Notes: a model not told the origin generated them from the letters alone. 28,632 bases of DNA from Clostridium sp. CAG:253 (GCA_000436755.1 FR887287.1:29214-57845); one strand, 5' to 3'. Positions 7,605 to 16,037 are shown, numbered from the stretch's first letter. Made by a program: numbers and translations.

Positions 7605-8195
7605 ATGGATGAAAGGTTAAAAAAACAGCTTGATTTTGCACTGGAAATAGATAAGGAAAAAAATATATTCAGACAAACGCATTTGTCAGGTCATGGCAGA
7701 AACGAAAACGATGCGGAGCATGCATGGCATATGGCTATTATGGCATATCTGTTGAAGGAATACTCAAATGAACCTGTAGATATAGGAAAGGTTATGCTTA
7801 TGTGCCTGATACATGATATAGTAGAGATAGATGCAGGTGATACATACGCGTATGATGCAGAAAATCTTAAGACACAGAAGGCGAGGGAAGATGCTGCAAA
7901 AGAGAGGATTTTTTCTATATTGCCGGAGGAACAAAAAGAAGAGCTCATAAAACTTTTTGATGAGTTTGAAGCCTATGAGACAGCGGAGTCAAAATTTGCT
8001 CATGTAATGGATAATCTTCAACCGTTAATATTAAATAACAGTAACGGCGGAGGTGACTGGAGAGAGCATGGTGTGACAGCTAGGCAGGTTTATGGCAGAC
8101 AGAGCAAGACGAAGCTTGGCTCAGAGAGGTTGTATGAGGTCACGGATAAATTGATACAGGAAAACATCAATAAAGGAAATATAAAAGCTGAATAA
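7605..8195 (+). CDS. HD domain phosphohydrolase, YfbR/HDDC2-like (probable 5'-deoxynucleotidase)
   Basis: A 196-residue cytoplasmic metal-dependent HD-superfamily hydrolase. The HD metal-site residues are visible: H39 in NDAEHAWHMA, H70-D71 in LIHDIVEIDAGD, and D132 in the FAHVMDNLQP helix. This arrangement and length are those of HDDC2/YfbR proteins, which dephosphorylate deoxyribonucleoside 5'-monophosphates. Substrate preference is inferred from family only. An AGGAGGG RBS ends 8 nt before the ATG, and a clear -10 box lies upstream. The next gene starts 51 bp downstream with its own RBS; the two have no obvious functional link. Confidence 0.88.
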   Translation: MDERLKKQLDFALEIDKEKNIFRQTHLSGHGRNENDAEHAWHMAIMAYLLKEYSNEPVDIGKVMLMCLIHDIVEIDAGDTYAYDAENLKTQKAREDAAKERIFSILPEEQKEELIKLFDEFEAYETAESKFAHVMDNLQPLILNNSNGGGDWREHGVTARQVYGRQSKTKLGSERLYEVTDKLIQENINKGNIKAE

Positions 8196-8246
8196 GCAGT
8201 ACGATGGATGAATGTTGTTATGAATATCAGGCAAGGAGGTACAGTT

Positions 8247-10670
8247 ATGAGTAAAAGAAACAAATGGAAACAAATATGCAGTATGTTTATGGCTGTGACG
8301 ATGATCTTTACTTCACTATATTGGGGTGGGATGAAGGTTTCAGCTGCGACACCGCCTGTAAAGATCAAGGTGACATATGGGCAGACAGAAGCACGAACGA
8401 TGTTTGCCGATATCAATGAATTCCGAACGTCGGATACAGAGGCGTGGTGCTGGGATAAGACCGATAGTGTAAGGGAGTCGTGGCGTACTACAGAGTTACA
8501 GTATGATTATGCGTTAGAGCGTGTTGCAATGAAAAGGGCAGTAGAGATTGCGCTTTCCTACGATCATACCAGACCAAATGGCACGAAATGTTTTACGGCA
8601 TATCCGTCCGGATATATGGCAGAGGGAGAAAATATTGCTGCCGGTTATATGAGTGCAGCAAAGGTATTTAACGGATGGAAGGAAGAAAATGAATCTTATG
8701 GCGGACAGGGACACAGAAGAAATATGCTCAGTTCTAATTTTAAGGCTGTTGGAATCGGGCATGTCGTATATCAGGGATGCCATTACTGGGTGCAGGAGTT
8801 TGGTGATAAGGTCATGGATGGGACGGCTTCAGCAGCGAATGACAGTACACAGATTGAGGATGTAGATGTTTCATCGTCTTATATCACGGCAGTAAAAACA
8901 AATCTGGATGATGTCAGCCTGAAAGTCGGAGAGAAAGTAACGACAGAAGATTTTTCACTTGCAATAAATGTGAAGAATCAATGGGGATATCAGAAGGACT
9001 GTGTAATAGAAAATACCTGTACTGCAAAAATTGAAGATGAAACCATTGCAAGTCTGTCGGATGACGGGGTGATTGCCGGATTAAAGAGTGGTACGACTAA
9101 AATCTGGGTATCCAACCCATTCGGAGATGATTTTTACCGTACGATCACAGTCGAAGAGGGAACAGAATCAAAAGATGATAATACAACGAATCCGGATGTG
9201 GGCAAATATGAGGGTTCTTATACGACGAACTTTAAAATCGTTTCGTGTGCGATAGGACAGGCAGCCTGCAGCAGAATTGCAGACCAGACTTATACCGGGA
9301 ATGCAATTCAGCCATCCTTTACAGTTACTTATAATAATAAAACATTGGTAAAAGGAACGGATTATACAGTATCTTTTAAGAATAATGTCAATATCGGAAC
9401 GGCAACCGTTATCATTACCGGAAAAGGAAACTTTGAGGGAAACAAAGAGATAACATTTAAGATTACAGAGCCGTCAGATATTTCGGTAGATGAAATCGCA
9501 GACCAGACGTACACCGGTTTTGCATTGAAGCCGGAGGTTGTTGTAAAAGCCGGCACAAAGGTACTTAAAAAAAGTGTGGATTATTATGTTTATTATAGAG
9601 ACAATACAAATGTAGGAACTGCCACTGCAAAAATAACAGGAAGAGGAAATTATAAAGGCTCTTATACAACGACTTTTAAGATTGTTCCATGTGCAATCAG
9701 TCAGGTTACTATAAGAGAAATTGCAGATAAGACATACAGCGGAAAGAAAATTGAACCATATATCAAACTTACCTATAAGAATAAGAGTTTGAAAAGAGGA
9801 ACGGATTATACTGTTTCCTATGACAACAATATCGATGTAGGAACTGCGACAGCGACTATTACAGGAATCGGTAATTTTATGGGAACAACCGCGGTAAGCT
9901 TTAAAATTGTAAAAGGTACTTCTAAGATTAAAGTTAGTGCGATTTCTAACCAGACCTTTACGGGAGTGGAGATTACACCGGAAGTTTCCGTGAAGGAGGG
10001 AACGAAAAAGTTAACAAAGGATGTGGACTACAAGGTTTCTTATGCCAATAATATCAATGTAGGAATTGCAACCGTTACTGTTACCGGAATTGGTTCTTAT
10101 GATGGAACTGCCCGTAAGACATTTCGGATTGTATCCCGTCCGCTCAAAGAGGTCAGTGTTGAAAAAATTGATGCTCAGGAATATACAGGGAAGGAACTTA
10201 CACCGAAACTGAATCTGACTTATAATGGAAAAACGTTAACAGATAATGTTGATTATGTGGCTGTATACAGCAGTAATATTGAGCCTGGAAATGGCGTGGT
10301 TAAGGTTCAGGGAAAAGGCAATTTTAGCGGACAAAGAACAGTAGTCTTTAAAATTAAAGAAAACAGTCAGTCTTCTAACAGCGGTGACAATCAAAACGAT
10401 AACAAAAACGATAACAAAGATGAAACCGTTCACACCACAAAAATGACGCTGAACAAGATAAGAGTGACGTTAAAGAAAGGTAAAACTTACCACTTAAAAG
10501 TAACGGTAAATGTCGGAAGCGTAGACAAGATTACGTTTACGTCATCCGATAAAAAGGTCGCAACGGTGTCTAAAAATGGTGTTATTAAAGCGAAGAAAGC
10601 AGGCAGAGCACGCATTACTGTAAAAAGTGGAAAAAGAACAAAATGGTGCTGGGTAATTGTAAAAAAATAA
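8247..10670 (+). CDS. Secreted CAP/SCP-domain protein with five Ig-like repeats and a C-terminal Big2-like domain
   Basis: An 807-residue exported protein. A signal peptide (1-~33, cleavage after VSA) is followed by a CAP/SCP/PR-1 domain (about 48-187) with HTRPNG (107-112), GENIAAG (127-133), GHRRNML (155-161) and VGIG (168-171). Next come a Big2-like module (~215-305) and five ~74-residue beta repeats starting at I344, I417, I492, I566 and I641, each opening with an I-A-D-Q-T-Y-T-G type motif. A Ser/Asn/Asp linker (708-727) and a final Lys-rich Big2-like domain complete it. A truncated half repeat stands at 318-342. An in-frame ATG at 8208 exists, but AAGGAGGT (8233-8240) is spaced correctly for 8247. 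No LPxTG or transmembrane anchor is present, so the basic C-terminal domain may hold it on the wall. Codon use is richer in ATC/ACG than the flanks, suggesting recent acquisition. Confidence 0.9.
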   Translation: MSKRNKWKQICSMFMAVTMIFTSLYWGGMKVSAATPPVKIKVTYGQTEARTMFADINEFRTSDTEAWCWDKTDSVRESWRTTELQYDYALERVAMKRAVEIALSYDHTRPNGTKCFTAYPSGYMAEGENIAAGYMSAAKVFNGWKEENESYGGQGHRRNMLSSNFKAVGIGHVVYQGCHYWVQEFGDKVMDGTASAANDSTQIEDVDVSSSYITAVKTNLDDVSLKVGEKVTTEDFSLAINVKNQWGYQKDCVIENTCTAKIEDETIASLSDDGVIAGLKSGTTKIWVSNPFGDDFYRTITVEEGTESKDDNTTNPDVGKYEGSYTTNFKIVSCAIGQAACSRIADQTYTGNAIQPSFTVTYNNKTLVKGTDYTVSFKNNVNIGTATVIITGKGNFEGNKEITFKITEPSDISVDEIADQTYTGFALKPEVVVKAGTKVLKKSVDYYVYYRDNTNVGTATAKITGRGNYKGSYTTTFKIVPCAISQVTIREIADKTYSGKKIEPYIKLTYKNKSLKRGTDYTVSYDNNIDVGTATATITGIGNFMGTTAVSFKIVKGTSKIKVSAISNQTFTGVEITPEVSVKEGTKKLTKDVDYKVSYANNINVGIATVTVTGIGSYDGTARKTFRIVSRPLKEVSVEKIDAQEYTGKELTPKLNLTYNGKTLTDNVDYVAVYSSNIEPGNGVVKVQGKGNFSGQRTVVFKIKENSQSSNSGDNQNDNKNDNKDETVHTTKMTLNKIRVTLKKGKTYHLKVTVNVGSVDKITFTSSDKKVATVSKNGVIKAKKAGRARITVKSGKRTKWCWVIVKK
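9276..10361 (+). repeat. Five tandem Ig-like repeats inside the CAP protein gene
   Basis: Five degenerate units of about 219-225 bp encode strands with the pattern [IAD-Q-TYTG ... GTDYTVSY-NN-N-VGTATVTITG-GN-GT--FKI]. Copies 1-4 are closest; copy 5 diverges most. A sixth partial unit (9198-9272) precedes copy 1 and resembles the end of copy 2, including the GSYTT-FKIV-CAI stretch. Confidence 0.85.
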
Positions 10671-10705
10671 GAAAGAAAAGGGCTTTGAAATAAGTCGATT
10701 AAAGA

Positions 10706-10743
10706 AACGCCAGTTCCGGGTAAATGCCGGTTCTGGTGTTTTT
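10706..10743 (+). terminator. Intrinsic terminator after the CAP gene
   Basis: AACGCCAG-TT-CCGG (10706-10719) pairs with CCGG-TT-CTGGTGTT (10727-10740), with a small internal loop, a 7-nt hairpin loop and a run of T to 10743. It marks the left edge of the next cassette. Confidence 0.85.
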
Positions 10744-10864
10744 ATTTGTCAATAAGTAAATAATTCTATGCAAAAAATAATAGAAATGTATGTAACTATA
10801 TGTTAAAATATTTAAAATCAATATGGTGGTTGATAGAATAGTGCATTTATCAGTGAGGTGAAAT

Positions 10865-11584
10865 ATGGATATCCGAATAGCAATATGTGATGATGAGCCT
10901 AAAATTTGTGCTGTGTTAGAAAATATGCTGATTGATATTCTTGAAACAAGAGGTGTGTATTACGAAATAGAACCGTTTTATTCAGGAGAGAATTTATGCG
11001 TGGAAATACAACGACAGATTTTTGATTTGATTTTTTTAGATATTGAATTAAAAAAGAAAAGTGGACTTGATGTAAGCAACTATATACGGAATGAGTTAGG
11101 TAATGAAAGTGTTCAGATAGCATACATATCTGCAAAAACAGGATATGCTATGGATCTTTTTGAATTTCGTCCAATTAATTTTTTGGTAAAACCGTTAGAG
11201 TATTCAAAAGTGGTTAAGGTTATAGATAAGTTTTTTACAATTACCATGCAGAACAATCAATTTTTTGAATATAAAAAGAGAACAGATTTTTTTAAAATAC
11301 CCATGTCAGATATTTTGTACTTCGAAAGCAGGAACAGAAAAATACACATTACAATGCTTCAGGGGGAAGATGAATTTTATGGTTCAATGGAAGATGTATA
11401 TTCAATTGTTAAGAATCACCAATTTTTATATATTCATAAATCAATTATTGTAAATTATAGGCAAATCAAAAAAATTTCCTATGAACAGATAATTATGGTT
11501 GATGGAATAGCTCTTCCGATAAGTCAATCCAGACGCTCAGCAATTAAAAAGATGTGCATGAAAATACGAAAAGAGAGAAGATAA
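10865..11584 (+). CDS. LytTR-family response regulator (AgrA/ComE type)
   Basis: A 239-residue two-component response regulator. The receiver domain (1-~120) has the acidic pair D9-D10, phosphoacceptor D59 (LIFLDIE), S89 and K109 (LVKPLEY). The LytTR DNA-binding domain (about 130-235) has the typical FKIPMSDILYFES and HQFLYIHKSIIVN segments. LytTR regulators bind pairs of ~9-bp direct repeats about 21 bp apart, usually just upstream of a weak -35, and commonly control bacteriocin, competence or virulence genes. RBS GAGGTG is 4 nt before the ATG. The stop codon overlaps the ATG of the kinase gene (TAATG), so the pair is translationally coupled. The likely target is the transporter pair at 13127-15782. 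Confidence 0.94.
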   Translation: MDIRIAICDDEPKICAVLENMLIDILETRGVYYEIEPFYSGENLCVEIQRQIFDLIFLDIELKKKSGLDVSNYIRNELGNESVQIAYISAKTGYAMDLFEFRPINFLVKPLEYSKVVKVIDKFFTITMQNNQFFEYKKRTDFFKIPMSDILYFESRNRKIHITMLQGEDEFYGSMEDVYSIVKNHQFLYIHKSIIVNYRQIKKISYEQIIMVDGIALPISQSRRSAIKKMCMKIRKERR

Positions 11585-12867
11585 TGGAATTATTTTTGAA
11601 TTACTTGACAACTTTTTTTATTAATGCTTTTGAATTATATATTATTTATCGCTATATGACCATCTTTTTCGAAAACCGATGTATAGACACAAGGCTTATG
11701 TATATCGCATATGCGGCACGTTTCTTTCTTTCAGTTGGTATCAGTTATATAGAACTATATTCATTAGTTAGTGCTGCAATAGCTTTAAGCAGTATTTTTC
11801 TGATTTCATTATGTTATTCAGGCTCCTTGCCAAAACGTCTTATTATTTCTGTCTTAATTTATATGTGTTCATTCACTGCGGAGGTAATTGTAGCTATGGC
11901 AGTTGGATTAAGTAGTTTTGATGCTTTTGGAAAGGTTGAACAGGGCTCTGTTTTTTTGAATCTTATCATTGAGTTTATTTTTTGGTTGATTTCTTTGATT
12001 GTTCATAAATTTAAAAACTTAAGGGGGAATTTGCCAATTCCAAAACCGTTTCTAATAGCTATCGTAGTTATTCCATCTTCGCTAATTTGTTTGGAAATCA
12101 TTATTTTTTCGCAGAAAATTCTAAACAATATGATGGCAAGAATTTCATTGGTTTGTTTGACGGCTTCTCTTTTTATATTGATTTATTTATATGATTCGCT
12201 ATCGGCAATGTTTAGAGAAAGAACAGAAGCAGCAGTTACTTTGAGTGAAAAAGAGTATTACCATCAGCAGTCTGTCTTGTTAAAAGAAAAATATGAGGAA
12301 CTACGTCAATATCGTCATGATATGAAAAACCGCATGGTTGTTATGCAACAGATGATCAAAGAAAACCAATATGACAAAGTTTTAGAATATACAGGAGAGA
12401 TTGCAGATAAATTAAGTCAAACTTTAACATACAGTAATACAGGGAATGTAGCATTAGATAGTGTAATCAATTATAAATTAACAAGGGCAGCAAAAAGTAA
12501 TATTTTGGTTGAATCGAATGTCGTCATTCCAGAAGACATATCTCTTGATGAAGATGATATGATTGTTATATTAGGGAATCTTTTGGATAATGCGATAGAA
12601 GCGGTGAATCGTATTGAAACTGATGTAAAAAAATATATTTACATGGATATTGACTTTGAAATGGGTAGTTTGTGGATTTGTATAAAGAACAGTTATGATA
12701 ACAAGCTATATGTTCAAGAAAATAGATTTGTGACATGGAAAAAAGATAAAACCATGCATGGAATTGGTTTGCAAAGCACAGAATCAATTGTACAGAAATA
12801 TAATGGATTAATGGAATTTTCTATGGAAGAAAACTTGTTTGTTGTAGATATTTTATTATATTTGTAG
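11584..12867 (+). CDS. GHKL-type sensor histidine kinase (AgrC/ComD-like)
   Basis: A 427-residue membrane kinase, partner of the preceding LytTR regulator. About six hydrophobic helices fill residues 1-205, as in peptide-pheromone receptors. A coiled-coil linker (~215-245) leads to the phosphoacceptor H245 in YRHDMKNR. The ATPase has the N-box LLDNAIEA (333-340) and G-box HGIGLQS (392-398). I start it at ATG 11584, which overlaps the regulator's stop. An in-frame ATG at 11554 would intrude 30 bp into the regulator gene without a better RBS. The signal is unknown: no AgrD/AgrB-like or double-glycine peptide gene is adjacent. The topology suggests it senses a peptide or membrane-active compound. 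Confidence 0.92.
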   Translation: MELFLNYLTTFFINAFELYIIYRYMTIFFENRCIDTRLMYIAYAARFFLSVGISYIELYSLVSAAIALSSIFLISLCYSGSLPKRLIISVLIYMCSFTAEVIVAMAVGLSSFDAFGKVEQGSVFLNLIIEFIFWLISLIVHKFKNLRGNLPIPKPFLIAIVVIPSSLICLEIIIFSQKILNNMMARISLVCLTASLFILIYLYDSLSAMFRERTEAAVTLSEKEYYHQQSVLLKEKYEELRQYRHDMKNRMVVMQQMIKENQYDKVLEYTGEIADKLSQTLTYSNTGNVALDSVINYKLTRAAKSNILVESNVVIPEDISLDEDDMIVILGNLLDNAIEAVNRIETDVKKYIYMDIDFEMGSLWICIKNSYDNKLYVQENRFVTWKKDKTMHGIGLQSTESIVQKYNGLMEFSMEENLFVVDILLYL

Positions 12868-12903
12868 GAAAGGAATAACGATTGTAATATATGAAGAATT
12901 TAT

Positions 12904-12925
12904 GGCAAGGTAACTTGCCTTTTTT
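12904..12925 (+). terminator. Intrinsic terminator after the histidine kinase
   Basis: GGCAAG-GTAA-CTTGCC is followed by six T, 36 bp past the stop codon. It separates the regulatory pair from the transporter pair. Confidence 0.85.
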
Positions 12926-12946
12926 GATGGAAAACTTTAAATTTTG

Positions 12947-12977
12947 ACAAAAGTTTATATAGATTTATACATATAGT
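12947..12977 (+). promoter_or_regulatory. Candidate LytTR binding site (two ACA-type half-sites, 22 bp apart)
   Basis: ACAAAAGTT (12947-12955) and ACATATAGT (12969-12977) start 22 bp apart and resemble the ACAnTTnAG-type half-sites of LytTR regulators. The second ends 26 bp before a perfect TATAAT (13004-13009) that has no -35 at the right distance. That is the layout of activator-dependent AgrA/ComE promoters. A TTGACA overlaps the first half-site (12944-12949). Confidence 0.4.
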
Positions 12978-13003
12978 CTAAATGAGGTGTTGAAATGTGA
13001 TAA

Positions 13004-13009
13004 TATAAT
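13004..13009 (+). promoter_or_regulatory. -10 box of the transporter operon
   Basis: TATAAT with no recognisable -35 at 16-18 bp, consistent with dependence on the adjacent regulator. A transcript from about 13016 would carry a ~110-nt leader. Confidence 0.5.
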
Positions 13010-13061
13010 CTTCGTAACTGCATTCACTATAGAAAAAACTATAATTGTTTGGAGTGTCGAA

Positions 13062-13130
13062 GTGGTTATTACAATATTCTGTGCAATTTTACAATATAAA
13101 TTAATAGTAGAAGAGGAAAATGTTACATGA
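13062..13130 (+). CDS. Possible 22-codon leader peptide overlapping the membrane protein start
   Basis: A GTG-started frame encoding (M/V)VITIFCAILQ then YKLIVEEENVT, with TTTGGAG ending 7 nt upstream. Its TGA overlaps the ATG of the next gene (ATGA), the usual layout for translational coupling. The first half is hydrophobic and the second acidic. It could be a coupling leader, a tiny membrane peptide, or chance: the next gene has its own GAGG 10 nt before its ATG. Confidence 0.3.
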   Translation: MVITIFCAILQYKLIVEEENVT

Positions 13131-15142
13131 AAAAGTTATATTCGTTCTTTTTATTTGGGGAGCTTATCCTGTTTTCAATAATATTTAGCCAGTCTTTATA
13201 TGAGGTATATGGATTGAGCCATATTGGAGATACAAAACTTGCTGGGTATAAAATAGATAAAGCATCTTCTGAAATGTTGGGAAATGTGTACGATTACCTC
13301 ATGAAACAGGATGCAAATATACAAATTATAAAAATGCCACTTTCGCAGGAAGAGACAGGTGTTATTAACTATGAAATTTATCACACAAATGTTTCGTCCA
13401 TTTTTCATTTTCAGGGACTTTCGGATACACAGTATAGTTATTTTATGTTATCAAAAGATGATTTTACAGATGGAACTGGTGTGTTTTATACAAATTTGGG
13501 AGAGAAAGAAGTTCAGGAAATGGCAGATGTATTTTCAATAAAAATAGATGATTATGCATCAAATTCATACACATCCATTAAAACAATTCTATATGCAAAT
13601 GGAATGGATGTATTGATTTTACTGTTCATATCTTTTATTGTGATGCTGATTTATGTTATTTCAAGAAATAAAGAAAATGCAGTTAAAGCTCTGTTAGGTT
13701 TTTCTAAACATAAAATTGTATTGAGTCGAATAAAAGAAACTTTTTTAATCGAATTAGTTTCTGTACTTCTGGTTATTATAGGAAATATCATTCACTATGG
13801 TGTAATTGGGAAACTCAGTTTATTTTATGTGATATTTTTACTTGGATTCATGTTATTAATATCATGTGTGAATGTCGGCTTAGTCTTTTTGACTTGCATT
13901 GGATTAAGAAGGATTCATATTGATACTGCAATAAAAAATCAACGATATTCCCATGGATTGGATTATTCTATACAGATTGGAAAGATTGTATTATTTCTGC
14001 TTGTGTCTGTAGCTGTGTCTGAATCGGTTCATTATCATGCTAAGATATCAGAAGTAGAAAAAGATATGGAAAATTACAAGGAATTAAATGACTTTTATTC
14101 TTCTTATGGTTTTAATTCAGACGAATACGATAAATTATGCAATAATAATGCTCTATATCTACAGCAGGCAAAACAAGTTAAGCATATGTATCAGGAAAAT
14201 ATGAATCACGCATATGTTATGCAAGATTGTGTTTTAACTGCGTTGGATGAAGGGATGGATGAAGAAGACTTTTATGGAATGAGTAAAGAAAAATTATTTG
14301 AATCCTATAAAAATAATTATATTGTTGCAAATGAAAAATACCTACAGGAATATATTGACTGTAAAATCATATCAGGTGATTTAAATTGCAATGATTATAC
14401 CCTGCTTGTTCCCTTGATGTATCAGGATCAGGAGAAAGAATTAAAAACGTATTATAAACTTGTGTTAGAAGATAAAATATTAGCGGATAGTTATTACGGA
14501 GAGCAGTCATCAGTAAGTATATCAGAAAATGATATCAATATTGTTTATGTTGATAATGATTATTCAGTAAAATTGCTAAGTGACTACCAATATAATTCAA
14601 ATATGAACATTGAAATCAAACATCCAATTATTGTTCTTGATACGGGTGGCTTTTCTTCTGTAATATATATGGATATGTTATCAAATTGTCAATTGGCCTA
14701 TAAAGAAACGAATAAAGGTGATTTTTCTGCCATGTTGGAAAAATATGGTTTGGAAAGACTTTTTTCTGCCAGAACAATGCTGGCACCATTTATGGAAGAA
14801 ATTAGCGGTTATCAGTTTGTACTTCAGCAGAGCGAGTTATTTATTGCTTTGTTTACTCTTACACTGTTATTTATTATATATATATCGAATCATGTTCATG
14901 TGAATGTTCATGCAAAGGATTATGGTGTGAAATGCCAAATGGGTTATAACAGTTTTCGGATATTGAAATCTGATATAGCAGTGACACTTGTTTTGCTTGT
15001 TTTTTCTTTAGTTTTGAAATTGATAGATATAAATATTTATGGATATTTGTCATTCGTTATTATAGATTTGGTCATATTATATGTGTTGTACCGAATAAAC
15101 ATATTGCAACAATTATACAAAATTTTGAATGGGGGATGTTGA
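13127..15142 (+). CDS. Bacteriocin-associated integral membrane protein (DUF1430/TIGR01654-like putative immunity or ABC permease)
   Basis: A 671-residue membrane protein with an FtsX/MacB-like layout. One N-terminal helix (3-22) precedes an extracytoplasmic segment of ~140 residues. Four helices lie between about 163 and 300, followed by a second large outside segment (~300-570) and three C-terminal helices (~572-665). This pattern, the length and the partner ATPase match the family found with lactococcin-972-group bacteriocins, where it is annotated as immunity protein or permease. It probably exports or repels a peptide, or extracts it from the membrane. Start ATG 13127 has GAGG 10 nt upstream. 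One nucleotide separates its stop from the ATPase ATG, so the two are surely co-translated. No bacteriocin precursor lies upstream or downstream, which favours a resistance role. Confidence 0.82.
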   Translation: MKKLYSFFLFGELILFSIIFSQSLYEVYGLSHIGDTKLAGYKIDKASSEMLGNVYDYLMKQDANIQIIKMPLSQEETGVINYEIYHTNVSSIFHFQGLSDTQYSYFMLSKDDFTDGTGVFYTNLGEKEVQEMADVFSIKIDDYASNSYTSIKTILYANGMDVLILLFISFIVMLIYVISRNKENAVKALLGFSKHKIVLSRIKETFLIELVSVLLVIIGNIIHYGVIGKLSLFYVIFLLGFMLLISCVNVGLVFLTCIGLRRIHIDTAIKNQRYSHGLDYSIQIGKIVLFLLVSVAVSESVHYHAKISEVEKDMENYKELNDFYSSYGFNSDEYDKLCNNNALYLQQAKQVKHMYQENMNHAYVMQDCVLTALDEGMDEEDFYGMSKEKLFESYKNNYIVANEKYLQEYIDCKIISGDLNCNDYTLLVPLMYQDQEKELKTYYKLVLEDKILADSYYGEQSSVSISENDINIVYVDNDYSVKLLSDYQYNSNMNIEIKHPIIVLDTGGFSSVIYMDMLSNCQLAYKETNKGDFSAMLEKYGLERLFSARTMLAPFMEEISGYQFVLQQSELFIALFTLTLLFIIYISNHVHVNVHAKDYGVKCQMGYNSFRILKSDIAVTLVLLVFSLVLKLIDINIYGYLSFVIIDLVILYVLYRINILQQLYKILNGGC

Positions 15143-15143
15143 T

Positions 15144-15782
15144 ATGGAAACAGCGATAAAAGTATCTAATCTTGGAAAGAATTTCCATGAAAAGAATGTG
15201 TTGGAAAATATTGATTTTGAAGTAAAATTGGGCGAAATGGTTGCGATTACCGGAAAAAGTGGTCGTGGGAAGTCTACCCTGCTAAATATAATAGGACTTA
15301 TTATGGATAAAAGCAAAGGAGATATTTGGCATTTTAATAAAAAAAATGTGAAACGTAATTCTTATGAGGGTATGTTGTTGAAACGAAATAGAATTGGCTA
15401 TTTATTTCAAAATTACGGTCTAGTAGAGGAAGAAACGGTTTATTGGAATTTGAATCTTGCTCTGGAGTACAAAAAGATGAAAAAAAGTCAAAAAAAGAAG
15501 CAAATTTCAGAAATTCTACAATATATAGGTCTTGGTGATACGGAAAAATATCCGGTATACAAATTAAGTGGCGGTGAGCAACAGAGAGTAGCAATGGCAA
15601 GAATTATTTTACAAGGCAGTGATCTTATTCTGGCAGATGAACCCACGGGTTCATTAGATGGAGATAATCGTGACATGGTCATTTCTTTGCTCGCAGAAAT
15701 GAAAAAACGAGGTAAAGCTGTTTTGATTGTTACACATGATCCATATATTGCAGAAAAATGTGACCGAACAATTCAGTTATGA
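15144..15782 (+). CDS. ABC transporter ATPase, lactococcin-972-export group
   Basis: A 212-residue ATPase forming a transporter with the membrane protein encoded just upstream. Motifs: Walker A GKSGRGKST (37-45; Arg where Ser is usual), Q-loop Q89 (LFQNYGL), signature LSGGEQQR (141-148), Walker B LILADEP (161-167), D-loop SLD (170-172), H-loop H198 (VTHDP). All catalytic residues are present. The NYGLVEEETV stretch after the Q-loop is typical of the MacB/LolD-like bacteriocin-export subgroup. An in-frame ATG at 15129 lies inside the preceding gene. I use 15144 because the GGGGG-type RBS (15131-15135) is spaced 8 nt from it. The operon ends at the terminator 15910-15954. Confidence 0.93.
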   Translation: METAIKVSNLGKNFHEKNVLENIDFEVKLGEMVAITGKSGRGKSTLLNIIGLIMDKSKGDIWHFNKKNVKRNSYEGMLLKRNRIGYLFQNYGLVEEETVYWNLNLALEYKKMKKSQKKKQISEILQYIGLGDTEKYPVYKLSGGEQQRVAMARIILQGSDLILADEPTGSLDGDNRDMVISLLAEMKKRGKAVLIVTHDPYIAEKCDRTIQL

Positions 15783-15792
15783 GAATTTTTAG

Positions 15793-15942
15793 AATATTGG
15801 AGAACTCAGTTCAGATGGGTTCGTTCAAATAAAAGACTCAGATAAGATAAAGAAGGATTCATTGACACCTCTGGATGCTGTAAAAAAATTCTGTAAAATA
15901 AACAATATCAAGGTCTTCTATGATAAAATATTAAAATCATAG
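15793..15942 (+). pseudogene. Coding remnant without a start codon
   Basis: An open frame of 49 codons running to TAG 15940-15942. Its end, LTPLDAVKKFCKINNIKVFY then DKILKS, looks like the tail of a real protein rather than random sequence, but it has no start codon and an in-frame TAG stands just before it. The last codons form the left part of a terminator hairpin. I cannot name the parent gene. It may be the end of a gene truncated when the regulator/ABC cassette arrived. Confidence 0.35.
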
Positions 15943-15954
15943 GAGGTCTTTTTT
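15910..15954 (+). terminator. Strong intrinsic terminator closing the regulator/ABC cassette
   Basis: AAGGTCTTCTATGAT (15910-15924) pairs over all 15 positions, three as G-U, with ATCATAGGAGGTCTT (15936-15950). The loop is 11 nt and six T follow. Confidence 0.9.
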
Positions 15955-16028
15955 GGGTTGTTTTGTTATGTCTTAAAAAAGAAAATTCATATTAGATAGT
16001 ATAAAAAAAATAATGAAACAATAAAATG

Positions 16029-16037
16029 TGTTATACT
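16029..16037 (+). promoter_or_regulatory. Extended -10 promoter of the small GNAT-like gene
   Basis: TGT directly followed by TATACT (16032-16037); no good -35, which extended -10 promoters tolerate. The start codon is 43 bp downstream. Confidence 0.5.

Noticed and set aside
9276..10361. CRISPR-like or intergenic repeat array
   Set aside because: The repeats are coding, ~220 bp long and degenerate, and match protein domains.
12891..12947. 18-codon frame MKNLWQGNLPFLMENFKF after the kinase gene, considered as a signal peptide gene
   Set aside because: It runs through a perfect terminator hairpin and T run, and has no RBS at the right distance.
15129..15143. Upstream ATG of the ABC ATPase
   Set aside because: No RBS before it and it lies inside the permease gene; the GGGGG-type RBS fits ATG 15144.
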